Assembly (NCBI GenBank): GCA_944363045.1
Contig: CALVTT010000006.1
Span: 1-49,284, forward strand
Source of the DNA: an uncultured Clostridia bacterium
GTDB taxonomy: Bacteria > Bacillota > Clostridia > Christensenellales > Borkfalkiaceae
Direction of reading: 5' to 3'
DNA: 49,284 nt
Shown: positions 7,952-17,479 of the stretch, piece by piece
Position numbering within the stretch: the stretch's first letter is position 1
How the letters are laid out: every line of letters begins with the position of its first letter
Made by a program: the position numbers and the translations under genes
The notes under the pieces: model-generated
Databases searched by the model: none
What the model was told of the DNA's origin: nothing
What the model saw: only the letters and a program-made list of their open reading frames with translations

Positions 7952-8632
7952 TCAAAGAAAGAGCCGCGTTTCATTCTTCCGTCGCCGCCGCAGATACGCC
8001 CTCAAAAGCGGGCTCAGGCGGAAGGATAGCGCTTCCTCGGGGCAGGCGCGCACACAGCGTAAACAGCGGATACAACGGCCGTTCGGCTTCCCCGCGCGCA
8101 TGGCGTGCATGGGGCAGACGCGCTCGCAGGCGCCGCACCCGCTGCAGCGGGAGGAGCGCACGAGCCTTACCCCGAGGCGGCTTCTCAGCCCCGGTGCGCC
8201 CGAAAAAAGATGCCGCCTGCCCTTGGGGATGAGGACAGTCGTCCCCTCTCCCGAGCGCACCTTTTCAAAGAGAGGCTTAAGCGCCGCCGCGTCGAAGGGA
8301 TAGCCGTCCTGCGTATAGGCGTGCTCCGTCGGCACATATGCCGCGGCGATGACCTTGCCCCGAAAGAGCGCTTGGGCATCGTACAGGGCGCGGCCATAGC
8401 TCATGCCGCCGTAGGCAGCGACAAACGCCGCTCGCTCCGCCCCGCACGCCGCGAGATAAGCAGCAACAGGCGGGGGAACGCGCTCGCAGTAGACGGGGAA
8501 AATAAGGAGCAGCACGGCGTTCTCCCGCAGGGGCTCCCCCAGCGGCAGAGCCGCCTCCCCCACCGCCTCGGCGCAGGCGAGGGCGATCGATCGCGCATGG
8601 CCGCTCCCCGTAAAATAGCGCACGTCCGTCAT
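7952..8632 (-). CDS. Flavodoxin-like plus 2x[4Fe-4S] ferredoxin protein (EFR1-like)
   Basis: This 226-residue protein starts with a flavodoxin-type phosphate loop, YFTGSGHARSIA (residues 6-17). After a flavodoxin-like domain it ends with two [4Fe-4S] motifs, CSGCGACERVCP (Cys163-173) and CIRCLRCVRACP (Cys187-197). This fusion layout is common in anaerobes, where such proteins are presumed electron carriers with unknown partners. The ATG at 8632 overlaps the stop codon of the PP-loop gene (ATGA), so the two are translationally coupled. The basic C-terminal tail is unusual. I infer that it supplies electrons to the PP-loop enzyme; nothing proves this. Confidence 0.8.
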   Translation of the reverse strand: MTDVRYFTGSGHARSIALACAEAVGEAALPLGEPLRENAVLLLIFPVYCERVPPPVAAYLAACGAERAAFVAAYGGMSYGRALYDAQALFRGKVIAAAYVPTEHAYTQDGYPFDAAALKPLFEKVRSGEGTTVLIPKGRRHLFSGAPGLRSRLGVRLVRSSRCSGCGACERVCPMHAMRAGKPNGRCIRCLRCVRACPEEALSFRLSPLLRAYLRRRRKNETRLFL

Positions 8633-10023
8633 GGCTCCGCTCCGATCTCTTCCCGCATCAGGGCGCATTCGGGGAGCTCTTCGAGGGAAAAGCCGAGGCT
8701 CTCTTTCATCTCGGCGATGACCTCCTCCTTCGGGCGGCCGCAGCGCCTGCTCGCAAGGGAAATTTCCAGCGCGCTGAAGGGGATGAGCGTGCTCTCGCAG
8801 TTATAATAGCGCACAAACTGCGTATAGTCCTTGCAGCGCTCTATCTTGCAGCTCGTATGCAGCGCCTTGTCCTTTACCGCGGGCGCCGACCAGCCGCATT
8901 CCTTGACGAGGATGTCCTTGACGCGGTTCCAATCATAGATCCCCCCGCAGGCCTTGTCCATATCGAGATGCACGAAGGCGGGGATATGCCCCGTCCACGA
9001 GGAGCTTCTTATGGCGCGCTTCAAGGGCGGCAGCAGCTCGGGCGCCGCATGGATGGCCTCGACGACGCTGTGTACGGGCTCCCCCTGCAAGCCGCTGTGC
9101 TTTTTGAAGAAGTTGTCGCCGTAGGCGAGCTGTTTCATCGTCATCAGCGTCTGGATCTGCCCCTGGCGGAGGGGCGGGTGCAGGGTGAGGACGCGCCATA
9201 CGTTAAAGAGAAAGGTGAGAAGTTTATTTTCCGCGAAGGAATAGGCGATCTTGGGCGCCATGTGGTTGTAATAGAGGGCGAGCATCTGCACGGGCTCGTT
9301 GCCCGCCATAAAATAGGGCACGCGGTTGGCGACGAGCTCGGGGTAAAAGAGCAGATAGGCGAGCGACGGGCAGGCGCAGGTACTGCCGATGAGCGAATAC
9401 AGCTTGCGGTAGACCTTATCGAGCGTCTTCTTGGCGACGGTGCGCACGATGAACTCCACCTTGGGGAAGGCTCTTTTCGCCCCCTCGATGCTTTGCTTGG
9501 CGCTGTCGGAGAGGAAGGGGATCTCCCAGGTGAGGGCGAGGACGCGAAGCCCCTTGACTTTGGAAAGGTAATACAAGAGAAAGGTGGAATCTTTGCCGCC
9601 CGTGTAGAAGAGAGCGACGTCGAAGCGGAAGCGCTTGGAAAGTTTGATCTCCTCCACGAGGGGCAGAACGCTCTTGAGCCCCATTGTCTCCTCCTCCGTC
9701 TGGCACATGGGGCAGCGCCCCTCCCCGTCAAATTCGAGGCCGGGCAAAATATAGTCGTTGGCGCAGCAGCAAGTGCAAAAACGCGCCTCGTCAAGGCTCT
9801 TGGGGATGCGCCTCAGCTCCCCTTCCGTGACGACCGCCTCCCCCATAAGGGAGCCTAACAAGCGTTTTTCTTCCGCGGTCAGCTTCTTTGGAAGGGCGGA
9901 TACGATCGCCCGCTGTTTTTTCGTCAGCCGGACGGTATTGCGGAACATATGCTCCTTATTGCGAAGCCCATAGTAGCGGAGCTTCCCCTCCTCCAATTTC
10001 CAGCGAGCCTGTAAATAGTACAT
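8629..10023 (-). CDS. PP-loop ATPase, cysteine-rich, function unknown
   Basis: This 464-residue protein contains the pyrophosphatase loop TGGKDS (about residues 141-146) found in enzymes that adenylate a carbonyl or carboxyl group, such as tRNA thiolases, GMP synthase and sugar amidotransferases. Before it lies a cysteine cluster, CTCCC (83-87) with CPMC (104-107), likely a metal ribbon. CAC (216-218) and further cysteines (SCKIERC) follow. It partly resembles N-acetyl-sugar amidotransferases (WbpG/PseA type), but no surface-polysaccharide genes are near. Start 10023 is chosen for AAGGAGGGA at 5-nt spacing; the frame is open further upstream but unconserved in character. Its stop codon is fused to the start of the ferredoxin gene. 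Confidence 0.7.
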   Translation of the reverse strand: MYYLQARWKLEEGKLRYYGLRNKEHMFRNTVRLTKKQRAIVSALPKKLTAEEKRLLGSLMGEAVVTEGELRRIPKSLDEARFCTCCCANDYILPGLEFDGEGRCPMCQTEEETMGLKSVLPLVEEIKLSKRFRFDVALFYTGGKDSTFLLYYLSKVKGLRVLALTWEIPFLSDSAKQSIEGAKRAFPKVEFIVRTVAKKTLDKVYRKLYSLIGSTCACPSLAYLLFYPELVANRVPYFMAGNEPVQMLALYYNHMAPKIAYSFAENKLLTFLFNVWRVLTLHPPLRQGQIQTLMTMKQLAYGDNFFKKHSGLQGEPVHSVVEAIHAAPELLPPLKRAIRSSSWTGHIPAFVHLDMDKACGGIYDWNRVKDILVKECGWSAPAVKDKALHTSCKIERCKDYTQFVRYYNCESTLIPFSALEISLASRRCGRPKEEVIAEMKESLGFSLEELPECALMREEIGAEP

Positions 10024-10123
10024 TTTTCCCTCCTTATGTGAAGGGGCTTCTTCATGCAGACAACGGTCCTCTCTGACTTCCCCACGTCTTCCCTTCGCAT
10101 GGGGAGAAAGGGGCGCCGAACGT

Positions 10124-10483
10124 TCAGCAGAATGCGCCCTCGAAGTACTCGATGCCCGCCTCGGTGACGGAGGCAACATCGAACCTACAAGGCACTTCCT
10201 CCCCCAGCCGCTCTGAAAGATAGAGCGCCATTTTACGGTAGCGCTCGCGCTTTTTAGCGTTCACCGCCTCGGAGGGCAGCCCGAAAGCGTCGGAAATGCG
10301 CGTCTTGACCTCGACGAGGCAGTAGGTATCCCCCTGTTTCGCGAGGATATCCGCCTCGCCGAAGGGGGTGCGGAAGTTGCGCTTTATGATCTTATAGCCG
10401 CGCTTTTTTAGGTAGGAGACGGTCAATGCCTCTCCCTTCCGTCCCAGAATTTTGTTACGAAGGTCCTGCGATGGATCGGGCAT
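10124..10483 (-). CDS. yraN: YraN family (UPF0102) putative endonuclease
   Basis: This 119-residue protein has the family's nuclease-like core: GRKGEALTVSYLKKRGY, then FGEADILAKQGDTYCLVEVKTR, where Glu-Asp and Glu-x-Lys form the restriction-endonuclease-type site. YraN proteins are widespread and poorly characterised, and usually lie beside rnhB as here. The ATG has AGGGAGGT upstream, and the gene overlaps the rnhB 3' end by 61 bp in another frame. Confidence 0.9.
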   Translation of the reverse strand: MPDPSQDLRNKILGRKGEALTVSYLKKRGYKIIKRNFRTPFGEADILAKQGDTYCLVEVKTRISDAFGLPSEAVNAKKRERYRKMALYLSERLGEEVPCRFDVASVTEAGIEYFEGAFC

Positions 10484-11034
10484 ATGCCCACCTCCCTTAT
10501 GGCGTTGATGTGCGCCGCCGTGCCGTAACCTGCGTTGCGCTCGAAGGCGTACTCGGGGTAACGTTTGGCATACTCCGCCATCAGCGCGTCACGGTAGACT
10601 TTGGCAAGGATGCTCGCCGCGCCGATGGAACAGACGAGGGCATCCCCCTTGACGATGCTCCGCTGCGGGAAAGCGATGTCGAGCGTGAGATCGCCGTCCG
10701 TCAGAACGAGCGAGGGCTGCACGGAAAGCCCTTCGACGGCGCCCTTCATGGCAAGGCGGGTCGCCTCGCGGATGTTGATGCGGTCGATGGTCCTTTCGTC
10801 CACTTCAAAGATATGATAGGAAAGGGCGTGCTCCCTGATATAGGCAGAGAGCGCTTCGCGCTTCTTTGCGGAGAGCTTCTTGCTGTCGTTGACGCCCGTA
10901 AAATCGAGATCGAGCGGCAAAATGACCGCCGCCGCCACCACGGGTCCCGCCAAGGGACCGCGCCCCACTTCGTCCACGCCCGCAACAAAGGGATACTGCG
11001 CCGCGAGTGAGCGCTCCAAATCGAGTTTATCCAT
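10423..11034 (-). CDS. rnhB: Ribonuclease HII
   Basis: This 203-residue protein has the signature GVDEVGRGPLAGPVVAAAV with catalytic Asp-Glu, then VNDSKKLSAKKR, the aspartate in LVLTDGD, and KGDALVCSIGAASILAKVYRD. RNase HII cuts RNA in RNA-DNA hybrids and removes misincorporated ribonucleotides. It lies 14 bp after rbgA and overlaps yraN, in the conserved rbgA-rnhB-yraN order. Confidence 0.95.
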   Translation of the reverse strand: MDKLDLERSLAAQYPFVAGVDEVGRGPLAGPVVAAAVILPLDLDFTGVNDSKKLSAKKREALSAYIREHALSYHIFEVDERTIDRINIREATRLAMKGAVEGLSVQPSLVLTDGDLTLDIAFPQRSIVKGDALVCSIGAASILAKVYRDALMAEYAKRYPEYAFERNAGYGTAAHINAIREVGICPIHRRTFVTKFWDGRERH

Positions 11035-11048
11035 TTTCTCTCCCGCCC

Positions 11049-11900
11049 TTAAATGAGGCCGACGGCGTTGAGATCGTCAAGGCTGTCAAAGGTGAGGCGG
11101 CCGAGCCTGCCCTTGCGCAGGTCGTCGATGAGCGCCCGCTCTCCCCGCTCGTAGTCGTATTCATCCTTTTTGAGCAAAAACCCGCGCCGACGGCACACTT
11201 CCTCGAGCATCTCAAGGGGGGTGCCCCCCTCGATGCCGTAGCGTTCGAAAAGCGCCGCGGGGGCGAGAAAGGAGAGGTCTTCGAGGAGGGCGAGGGCGAT
11301 CTCGTCCATCTCTAAAATGTCGTCGTTGACGCTGCCGATGTAGGCAAGGCGGCGGGCGAGCGTCTGATCGGCAAAGGAGGGCGGCATGGTGCCGGGGGTA
11401 TCCAGGAGCTCGAACGCCCCGCACTTGACCCACTGCTTGCTGCGCGTGACGCCCGCTTTATCGCCCGTGACGGCGCGTTTGGCGCCCGACAAGAGGTTGA
11501 TGACCGTGCTCTTGCCTGTATTGGGCACGCCCGCGACGAGGAAGCGCAGGGGGCGCGCCACGCCCTTCTCTTTGAGGCGCTGCGCCTTCTCGGCGGCGAC
11601 GGCGTTCATCGCCGCCATGAGCGCGTTTTTGCCGCGCGGCGAAGTGGCGTCCAGCGGGCAGACCGCCTTTCCCGCCCCCTTCACGGCGGCAAGGAGCGCC
11701 TCGGCATTGCCGAGGTCCCACTTGTTGAAAAGGTACAGGACGGGACGGGAGCCCGCCACCTCTTCCAGCTTACGGTTATAGGTGGAGGCGGGGGCGCGGG
11801 CGTCGAGCACGAACACCACCGCATCGCACAGTTTGACGTTTTCCTCCATCATGCGCATGGCTTTTGCCATGTGCCCGGGGAACCATTGGATGGGTTTCAT
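11049..11900 (-). CDS. rbgA: Ribosome biogenesis GTPase RbgA (YlqF)
   Basis: This 283-residue protein is a circularly permuted GTPase. The G4 motif FNKWDL comes first (about residue 58), then G1 GVPNTGKST (about 128) and G3 DTPGT. It begins with the family signature IQWFPGHMAKA. RbgA helps late assembly of the 50S ribosomal subunit. It starts 3 bp after the trmD stop. The usual rplS gene between trmD and rbgA is missing here. Confidence 0.95.
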   Translation of the reverse strand: MKPIQWFPGHMAKAMRMMEENVKLCDAVVFVLDARAPASTYNRKLEEVAGSRPVLYLFNKWDLGNAEALLAAVKGAGKAVCPLDATSPRGKNALMAAMNAVAAEKAQRLKEKGVARPLRFLVAGVPNTGKSTVINLLSGAKRAVTGDKAGVTRSKQWVKCGAFELLDTPGTMPPSFADQTLARRLAYIGSVNDDILEMDEIALALLEDLSFLAPAALFERYGIEGGTPLEMLEEVCRRRGFLLKKDEYDYERGERALIDDLRKGRLGRLTFDSLDDLNAVGLI

Positions 11901-11903
11901 CGC

Positions 11904-12569
11904 TTATTTCAAAAGATCGGGGCGCATCTTGCGGGTAATTTCCTCCGCCTGCGCGCGCCGCCACTTGTCGATCTCGGCATGATTGCCGCTCCGAAGCACC
12001 TCGGGCACGGTGAGGCCGCGGTACTCGACGGGGCGGGTGTATTGGGGGTATTCGAGGAGGTTTTCCGAAAAGCTCTCCTGCACCAGCGATTCGGGCGAGA
12101 GCACGCCCTCCACATAGCGGGCGACGCAGTCCACGACGACCATGGCAGGCAGCTCCCCGCCCGTCAAAACATAGTCGCCGATGCTGATCTCCTCGTCGAT
12201 GAAGAGGTCGATGGCGCGCTGATCGACGCCCTCGTAGTGCCCGCAGAGAAGGACGAGATGCTCCTTTTCGACGAGCTCGAAGACCTTCTCCTGGCAAAAA
12301 GTCCTGCCCTTGGGCGAAAGGTAGATGCGGCGCGCCTTATGCTCGGGGTCGACGGCTTCGATGGCGCTGCCGATGGGCTGCGCCATCATCACCATGCCCG
12401 CACCCCCGCCGAAGGGATAGTCGTCGCACTTCAAGTGCTTATCCTCGGTGTACTTGCGGATATCGACGATCTCGAGCGCAAATTTGCCGCTCTTTTGCGC
12501 CCTCCCCAAAATGCTTTGGGAGAGCGCCGTGAACATATCGGGAAAGAGCGTTAAAATGGTGATCTTCAT
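11904..12569 (-). CDS. trmD: tRNA (guanine-37-N1)-methyltransferase
   Basis: This 221-residue protein has the SPOUT-family knot motifs LLCGHYEGVDQRAID and ISIGDYVLTGGELPAMVV, plus FGGGAGMVM near residue 55. TrmD methylates G37 next to the anticodon using S-adenosylmethionine and prevents frameshifting. It follows rimM by 38 bp, as in many bacteria. Confidence 0.96.
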   Translation of the reverse strand: MKITILTLFPDMFTALSQSILGRAQKSGKFALEIVDIRKYTEDKHLKCDDYPFGGGAGMVMMAQPIGSAIEAVDPEHKARRIYLSPKGRTFCQEKVFELVEKEHLVLLCGHYEGVDQRAIDLFIDEEISIGDYVLTGGELPAMVVVDCVARYVEGVLSPESLVQESFSENLLEYPQYTRPVEYRGLTVPEVLRSGNHAEIDKWRRAQAEEITRKMRPDLLK

Positions 12570-12607
12570 AGTGATAGGTAGTTAAATGTTATACCGCTTA
12601 TTCTTGT

Positions 12608-13108
12608 TCAAAAGACTGCCACTTCGTAAAATCTTTTACGATCAATTACGATCTTTCCGCCCTCGAGGTCGACTTCCTTGACGACGCCCGAAACGGCGGG
12701 AAAGAGCACTTCCCTGCCCTCTTTTTCGAGGGTGTAGATGTCGCTCGCCGCCTGCCTTATATCGGTGAGTTTGCCCAAAAGCTCCCCCTCCTCGGTGACG
12801 ACGTCGAGGCCCAGAAGGTCGACGATGTAATATCTCCCCTCCTCGGGCTCGGGGGCTTCGTCGCGGTCGAGCTCCAAAGTTTTGCCGCGAAGAAGCTCTG
12901 CCGCGTTGCGGTCGGGCACGCCCGCAAGGCCTAAAAAGACCATGCCGTCGCCCACGCGCACCGAGAGCACCCGCCGCTTCTCGCCGTCGAGATACAAATT
13001 CTTAAACTCCTTGAAGTCCTCGGGAGCATCGGTATAGGGCTTGACTTTGAGTTCGCCGCGGATGCCCTGCGGCTTTAAGACGGTACCCACGACAAGGCGC
13101 TCTTTCAT
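12608..13108 (-). CDS. rimM: 16S rRNA processing protein RimM
   Basis: This 166-residue protein starts MKERLVVGTVLKPQGIRGELKV, the RimM N-terminal barrel, and ends with a PRC-barrel half containing YYIVDLLGLDVVTEEGE and LFPAV. It binds S19 and helps 30S maturation. The ATG at 13108 overlaps the tmk stop codon as ATGA. A GTG-like extension of five residues upstream is less likely. Confidence 0.93.
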   Translation of the reverse strand: MKERLVVGTVLKPQGIRGELKVKPYTDAPEDFKEFKNLYLDGEKRRVLSVRVGDGMVFLGLAGVPDRNAAELLRGKTLELDRDEAPEPEEGRYYIVDLLGLDVVTEEGELLGKLTDIRQAASDIYTLEKEGREVLFPAVSGVVKEVDLEGGKIVIDRKRFYEVAVF

Positions 13109-13740
13109 ACGCTCTCCCCCCACAGCTTCAAGGCGGCGGCGCGGATGTTTGCCTGCGTCACCTCTTTATTTTCGTCGCTCTCGATGATGACGATATGATC
13201 GCGCTCCTGAAACTTATCAAAGAGCGCAAAATAGCGCTCGCGGATGAGGCGCTGGCGTTCGAGCGTCTCGTAGCGCTCCGTCTCCCCGCGGCGGGCAACG
13301 CGGCGGAAGCTCTCCTCCGTCGTGAGATCGAGGAAGATGGTAAGATCGGGCCGCACGGCGTTCATCGCGGGCTCGTTGAGGGCGTACACCCACTCGGGCG
13401 CGACCATGCCGCCGTTGTAGGCGAGCGACGAAAGATAAAACCTGTCGCACAGCACGGTGATGCCGTCCTGGAGCTTCTTTATGATGCCGTTGACGGAATT
13501 GAAGATGTGATCGAGCCTGTCCGCCGCAAAGAGCGCCGCCACGGTGTGTTCGTTGGTCTCCACCCTGCCCGTAAGGCAGGAGCGCAGCATCGCCCCGAAG
13601 GGGGAATCGGTGGGCTCGCGCGTGGCGTACACCTCGATGCCCTTCGCCTTCAAATACTTTCCGAGCTGCTTGAGCTGCGTGCTCTTGCCGCTGCCGTCCG
13701 CACCCTCAAAGACGATAAATTTTCCTCTCTCGTTGTTCAT
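13105..13740 (-). CDS. tmk: Thymidylate kinase
   Basis: This 211-residue protein has the P-loop FEGADGSGKST (about residues 11-21), the TREPTDSP motif and the CDRFYLSSLAYNG segment of dTMP kinase. It makes dTDP for DNA synthesis. No methionine other than the first precedes the P-loop, so the start at 13740 is firm. The promoter -10 lies only 6 bp before the ATG, so the mRNA should be leaderless or nearly so; no Shine-Dalgarno sequence is possible. It heads the run tmk-rimM-trmD-rbgA-rnhB-yraN. Confidence 0.95.
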   Translation of the reverse strand: MNNERGKFIVFEGADGSGKSTQLKQLGKYLKAKGIEVYATREPTDSPFGAMLRSCLTGRVETNEHTVAALFAADRLDHIFNSVNGIIKKLQDGITVLCDRFYLSSLAYNGGMVAPEWVYALNEPAMNAVRPDLTIFLDLTTEESFRRVARRGETERYETLERQRLIRERYFALFDKFQERDHIVIIESDENKEVTQANIRAAALKLWGESV

Positions 13741-13746
13741 ATGCCC

Positions 13747-13775
13747 ATTATAACAAACGCCCGCGGGAAAGTCAA
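13747..13775 (-). promoter_or_regulatory. tmk promoter, predicted leaderless
   Basis: On the minus strand there is a -35 TTGACT (13770-13775), a 17-bp spacer and a -10 TATAAT (13747-13752). Six bases separate the -10 from the ATG, so the start site should fall on or next to the A of the start codon. The -35 sits in the loop of the terminator hairpin of the upstream degV gene. Confidence 0.75.
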
Positions 13776-13784
13776 CCGCGGGCG
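13758..13784. terminator. Hairpin terminator of second degV, overlapping the tmk promoter
   Basis: A 9-bp GC stem (13758-13766 with 13776-13784) encloses a 9-nt loop. On the minus strand it is followed by GTTTGTT, and on the plus strand by CATTTTTT. It separates the degV unit from tmk. Confidence 0.7.
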
Positions 13785-13799
13785 CATTTTTTATGCCGT

Positions 13800-14681
13800 T
13801 CAGTCCTTATTGAGGGGGATGGGGCGCTTTGCCGCCGTGAAGATGACGCCGAGCGTCCCCGGGCCGCAGTGCGCGCCGATGACGGGGCCGACGATCTGGC
13901 GCACGATCTTGGCGTTCGGCCGCTTTTCGAGCACGAGGTCGCGCAGCTTGTCGCCGTCCTCCTTGCAGTCGGCGTCCACGATGTAGACGGGGATGCTCTC
14001 ATCGGTGAGCTCCTCGATGATCTTATTGGCAAGCGTGGAGATGGCCTTCTTTCTGCCGTTGAGCTTGCCGATGACGGAGAGCCCGCCCGTCTCGTTGAAG
14101 GTGAGCATGGGCTTGAGCCCCAAGAGGGTGCCGGCGACCGCCGCGATCCCCGAGCATCTGCCGCCGCGCTTCAAGTGCATGAGATCGTCCACCACGAAGT
14201 AGACGGCGACGTGGTCTGTGTACTCTTTGAGGAAGGAGAGGATCTCCTCGTCGGAAGCGCCCTTCTGCTTTAAGAGCGCCGCCTGTTCCGCCTGGATGCC
14301 CGCGCCCAGCGAGATGCTGTTGGTATCGAACACCGTGCACTTGCGCTCCGGGAACTCCTCTTTGAGTTCGCGCAGGGCGAGCTCCAGCGATTGGAAGGTG
14401 CCGCTCATGGCGTGCGAGAAAGAGACGTACAAAACGTCCTCCCCGCGCTCGAAATAGGGCGTTAAAAACTTCTTATAGTCCTCAGGGTTGAGGGCCTGCG
14501 TCTTGGGGATCTCGCCCGAACGCACCTTGTCGTAAAAGCCCTTGAAGTCGGTCGCCTTGCCTAAGTCGTAAAAATACTCCTCGCCGCCCACATAGTAGGG
14601 CATGGAGATGTAGCCAAGTCCCAGCTCTTCGGCGCGCGTATGCCACAGCTCGCCGTTGGAATCAAAGATCAAAACACTCAT
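13800..14681 (-). CDS. DegV family fatty-acid-binding protein (second copy)
   Basis: This 293-residue protein starts SVLIFDSNGELWHTRAEELG and contains SHAMSGTFQSLELALRELKEE, a DegV ligand-pocket signature, and GPVIGAHCGPGTLGVIF near the end. It is only distantly similar to the first DegV copy. DegV/FakB paralogues often bind different fatty acids, so the pair may handle saturated and unsaturated chains; this is inference. It has its own promoter and terminator, so it is a single-gene unit. Confidence 0.9.
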   Translation of the reverse strand: MSVLIFDSNGELWHTRAEELGLGYISMPYYVGGEEYFYDLGKATDFKGFYDKVRSGEIPKTQALNPEDYKKFLTPYFERGEDVLYVSFSHAMSGTFQSLELALRELKEEFPERKCTVFDTNSISLGAGIQAEQAALLKQKGASDEEILSFLKEYTDHVAVYFVVDDLMHLKRGGRCSGIAAVAGTLLGLKPMLTFNETGGLSVIGKLNGRKKAISTLANKIIEELTDESIPVYIVDADCKEDGDKLRDLVLEKRPNAKIVRQIVGPVIGAHCGPGTLGVIFTAAKRPIPLNKD

Positions 14682-14729
14682 CGTTTTCTCTTCCCGTAAT
14701 GTAGATTGAGGACGTTCGTCCTTGTCATC

Positions 14730-14758
14730 ATTGTACGCCTTTCACGGCAAACTGTCAA
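14730..14758 (-). promoter_or_regulatory. Promoter of second degV
   Basis: On the minus strand there is a -35 TTGACA, a 17-bp spacer and a -10 TACAAT. The leader to the ATG at 14681 is about 40 nt and includes a small GGACGAACGTCC palindrome. Confidence 0.7.
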
Positions 14759-14797
14759 GTACTTGGACAATCTTTCACGCCCGCAGAGGATATTTTC

Positions 14798-15793
<996 letters not shown>

Positions 15794-15795
15794 AC

Positions 15796-17460
15796 TTAGA
15801 AGAGACCGACGATCCTGCCGTCCTCGGTGACGTCGATGTTCTCCGCCGCGGGGCGCTTGGGAAGGCCGGGCATCGTCAAGATATTGCCCGTGAGCGCCAC
15901 CACGAAGCCCGCCCCTGCCGACACCTTGACGGTGCGCACGGTGACGGTGAAGTCCTCGGGCGCGCCGAGCTTTTTGGCGTCGTCCGAGAAGGAGTACTGC
16001 GTCTTTGCCATGCAGACGGGCAGCTGTCCGAAGCCGAGCTTTGAAAGCCGCGCGATCTCCTCCTCCGCCTCGGGCGTGTACGAAACGTCCTTCCCGCCGT
16101 AGATGCGCGTGACGATAGAGGCGATCTTCTCCTTAAGGGGCGCCTTTTCGTCATAGCAGAAGCGGAACGCGTTCTTCTCCCCGCACAGGCGGACGACTTC
16201 GCGAGCGAGCTCCTCTCCCCCTTCACCGCCCTTCGCCCAGACGTCGGAAAGGACGGCATTGACGCCGAGCCCCCTGCACTTTTGAATGACGAGGGCAATT
16301 TCGGCGTCCGTATCGGTGGGGAAGCGGTTGACGGCGACGACGGCGGGCAGCCCATAGACGTTCTTGATATTGCTCACATGGCGCAAAAGATTGGGGAGCC
16401 CCCTTTCGAGCGCCTGCAAATTCTCCTCTTTGAGTTCCTCTTTTAAGAGCCCGCCGTGCATTTTAAGGGCGCGCACGGTGGCGACGACGACGACCGCCGA
16501 GGGCTTTAGCCCCGCCACGCGGCACTTGATGTCGAGAAATTTTTCCGCGCCGAGGTCGGCGCCGAAGCCCGCCTCGGTGACGACGTAGTCGGCAAGCTTC
16601 AATGCCGTCTTGGTGGCGATGACCGAGTTGCAGCCGTGGGCGATGTTGGCAAACGGCCCGCCGTGCACAAGAGCGGGCGTGCCGCCCAGCGTCTGCACGA
16701 GGTTGGGCTTCAAGGCGTCCTTCAAGAGCGCCGTCATGGCGCCCGCCGCCTTGAGATCGCCCGCCGTCACGGGAGCGCCCTCATAGGTATAGCCGACGAC
16801 GATGCGCGCAAGCCGCGCCTTGAGGTCCTTCAACGAGGAGGCAAGGCATAGTATTGCCATCACTTCGCTCGCGACGGTGATGTCGTAGCCGTCCTTGCGG
16901 GGCACGCCGTTCTTGCCGCCGCCGAGGCCGTCCTCGATGCAGCGCAGCTGCCTGTCGTTCATATCCACACAGCGGTGCAAGACGATCTTTTCGGGGTCGA
17001 TATGAAGTTCGTTGCCCTGAAAGATGTGGTTGTCCAGCATGGCGCACAGGAGGTTGTTGGCGGCGCCGATGGCGTGGAAATCGCCCGTGAAGTGCAGGTT
17101 GATGTCCTCCATCGGCACGACCTGCGCATATCCGCCGCCCGCCGCGCCGCCCTTGATGCCGAACACGGGGCCGAGGGAAGGCTCGCGCAGCGCCACGACG
17201 ACGTTCTTTTGGAGGCGCTTCATGCCGTCCGCAAGGCCGATGGTGGTCGTCGTCTTGCCCTCGCCCGCAGGCGTGGGCGTGATGGCGGTGACGAGGATGA
17301 GCTTGCCGTCCTCTTTCTTTCTCTCCATCACCGAAAGGCTCACCTTCGCCTTGTACTTGCCGTAGTACTCGATGTCCTCCTCCTGAAGGCCCGCGCGCGC
17401 CGCAATGGCGGAAATGTGCTCCAACTTCGCTTCCTGTGCGATCTCGATATCCGTCTTCAT
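15796..17460 (-). CDS. fhs: Formate-tetrahydrofolate ligase
   Basis: This 554-residue protein has the P-loop [19 protein letters not shown] (about residue 62) and full family length. It makes 10-formyl-THF from formate, THF and ATP. That cofactor is used twice in purine synthesis, by PurN and the AICAR transformylase encoded in the same operon, and also in acetogenic C1 metabolism. It follows purL by 19 bp. Confidence 0.97.
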   Translation of the reverse strand: MKTDIEIAQEAKLEHISAIAARAGLQEEDIEYYGKYKAKVSLSVMERKKEDGKLILVTAITPTPAGEGKTTTTIGLADGMKRLQKNVVVALREPSLGPVFGIKGGAAGGGYAQVVPMEDINLHFTGDFHAIGAANNLLCAMLDNHIFQGNELHIDPEKIVLHRCVDMNDRQLRCIEDGLGGGKNGVPRKDGYDITVASEVMAILCLASSLKDLKARLARIVVGYTYEGAPVTAGDLKAAGAMTALLKDALKPNLVQTLGGTPALVHGGPFANIAHGCNSVIATKTALKLADYVVTEAGFGADLGAEKFLDIKCRVAGLKPSAVVVVATVRALKMHGGLLKEELKEENLQALERGLPNLLRHVSNIKNVYGLPAVVAVNRFPTDTDAEIALVIQKCRGLGVNAVLSDVWAKGGEGGEELAREVVRLCGEKNAFRFCYDEKAPLKEKIASIVTRIYGGKDVSYTPEAEEEIARLSKLGFGQLPVCMAKTQYSFSDDAKKLGAPEDFTVTVRTVKVSAGAGFVVALTGNILTMPGLPKRPAAENIDVTEDGRIVGLF

Positions 17461-17479
17461 CTTTTCCCTCGCTTACAAT

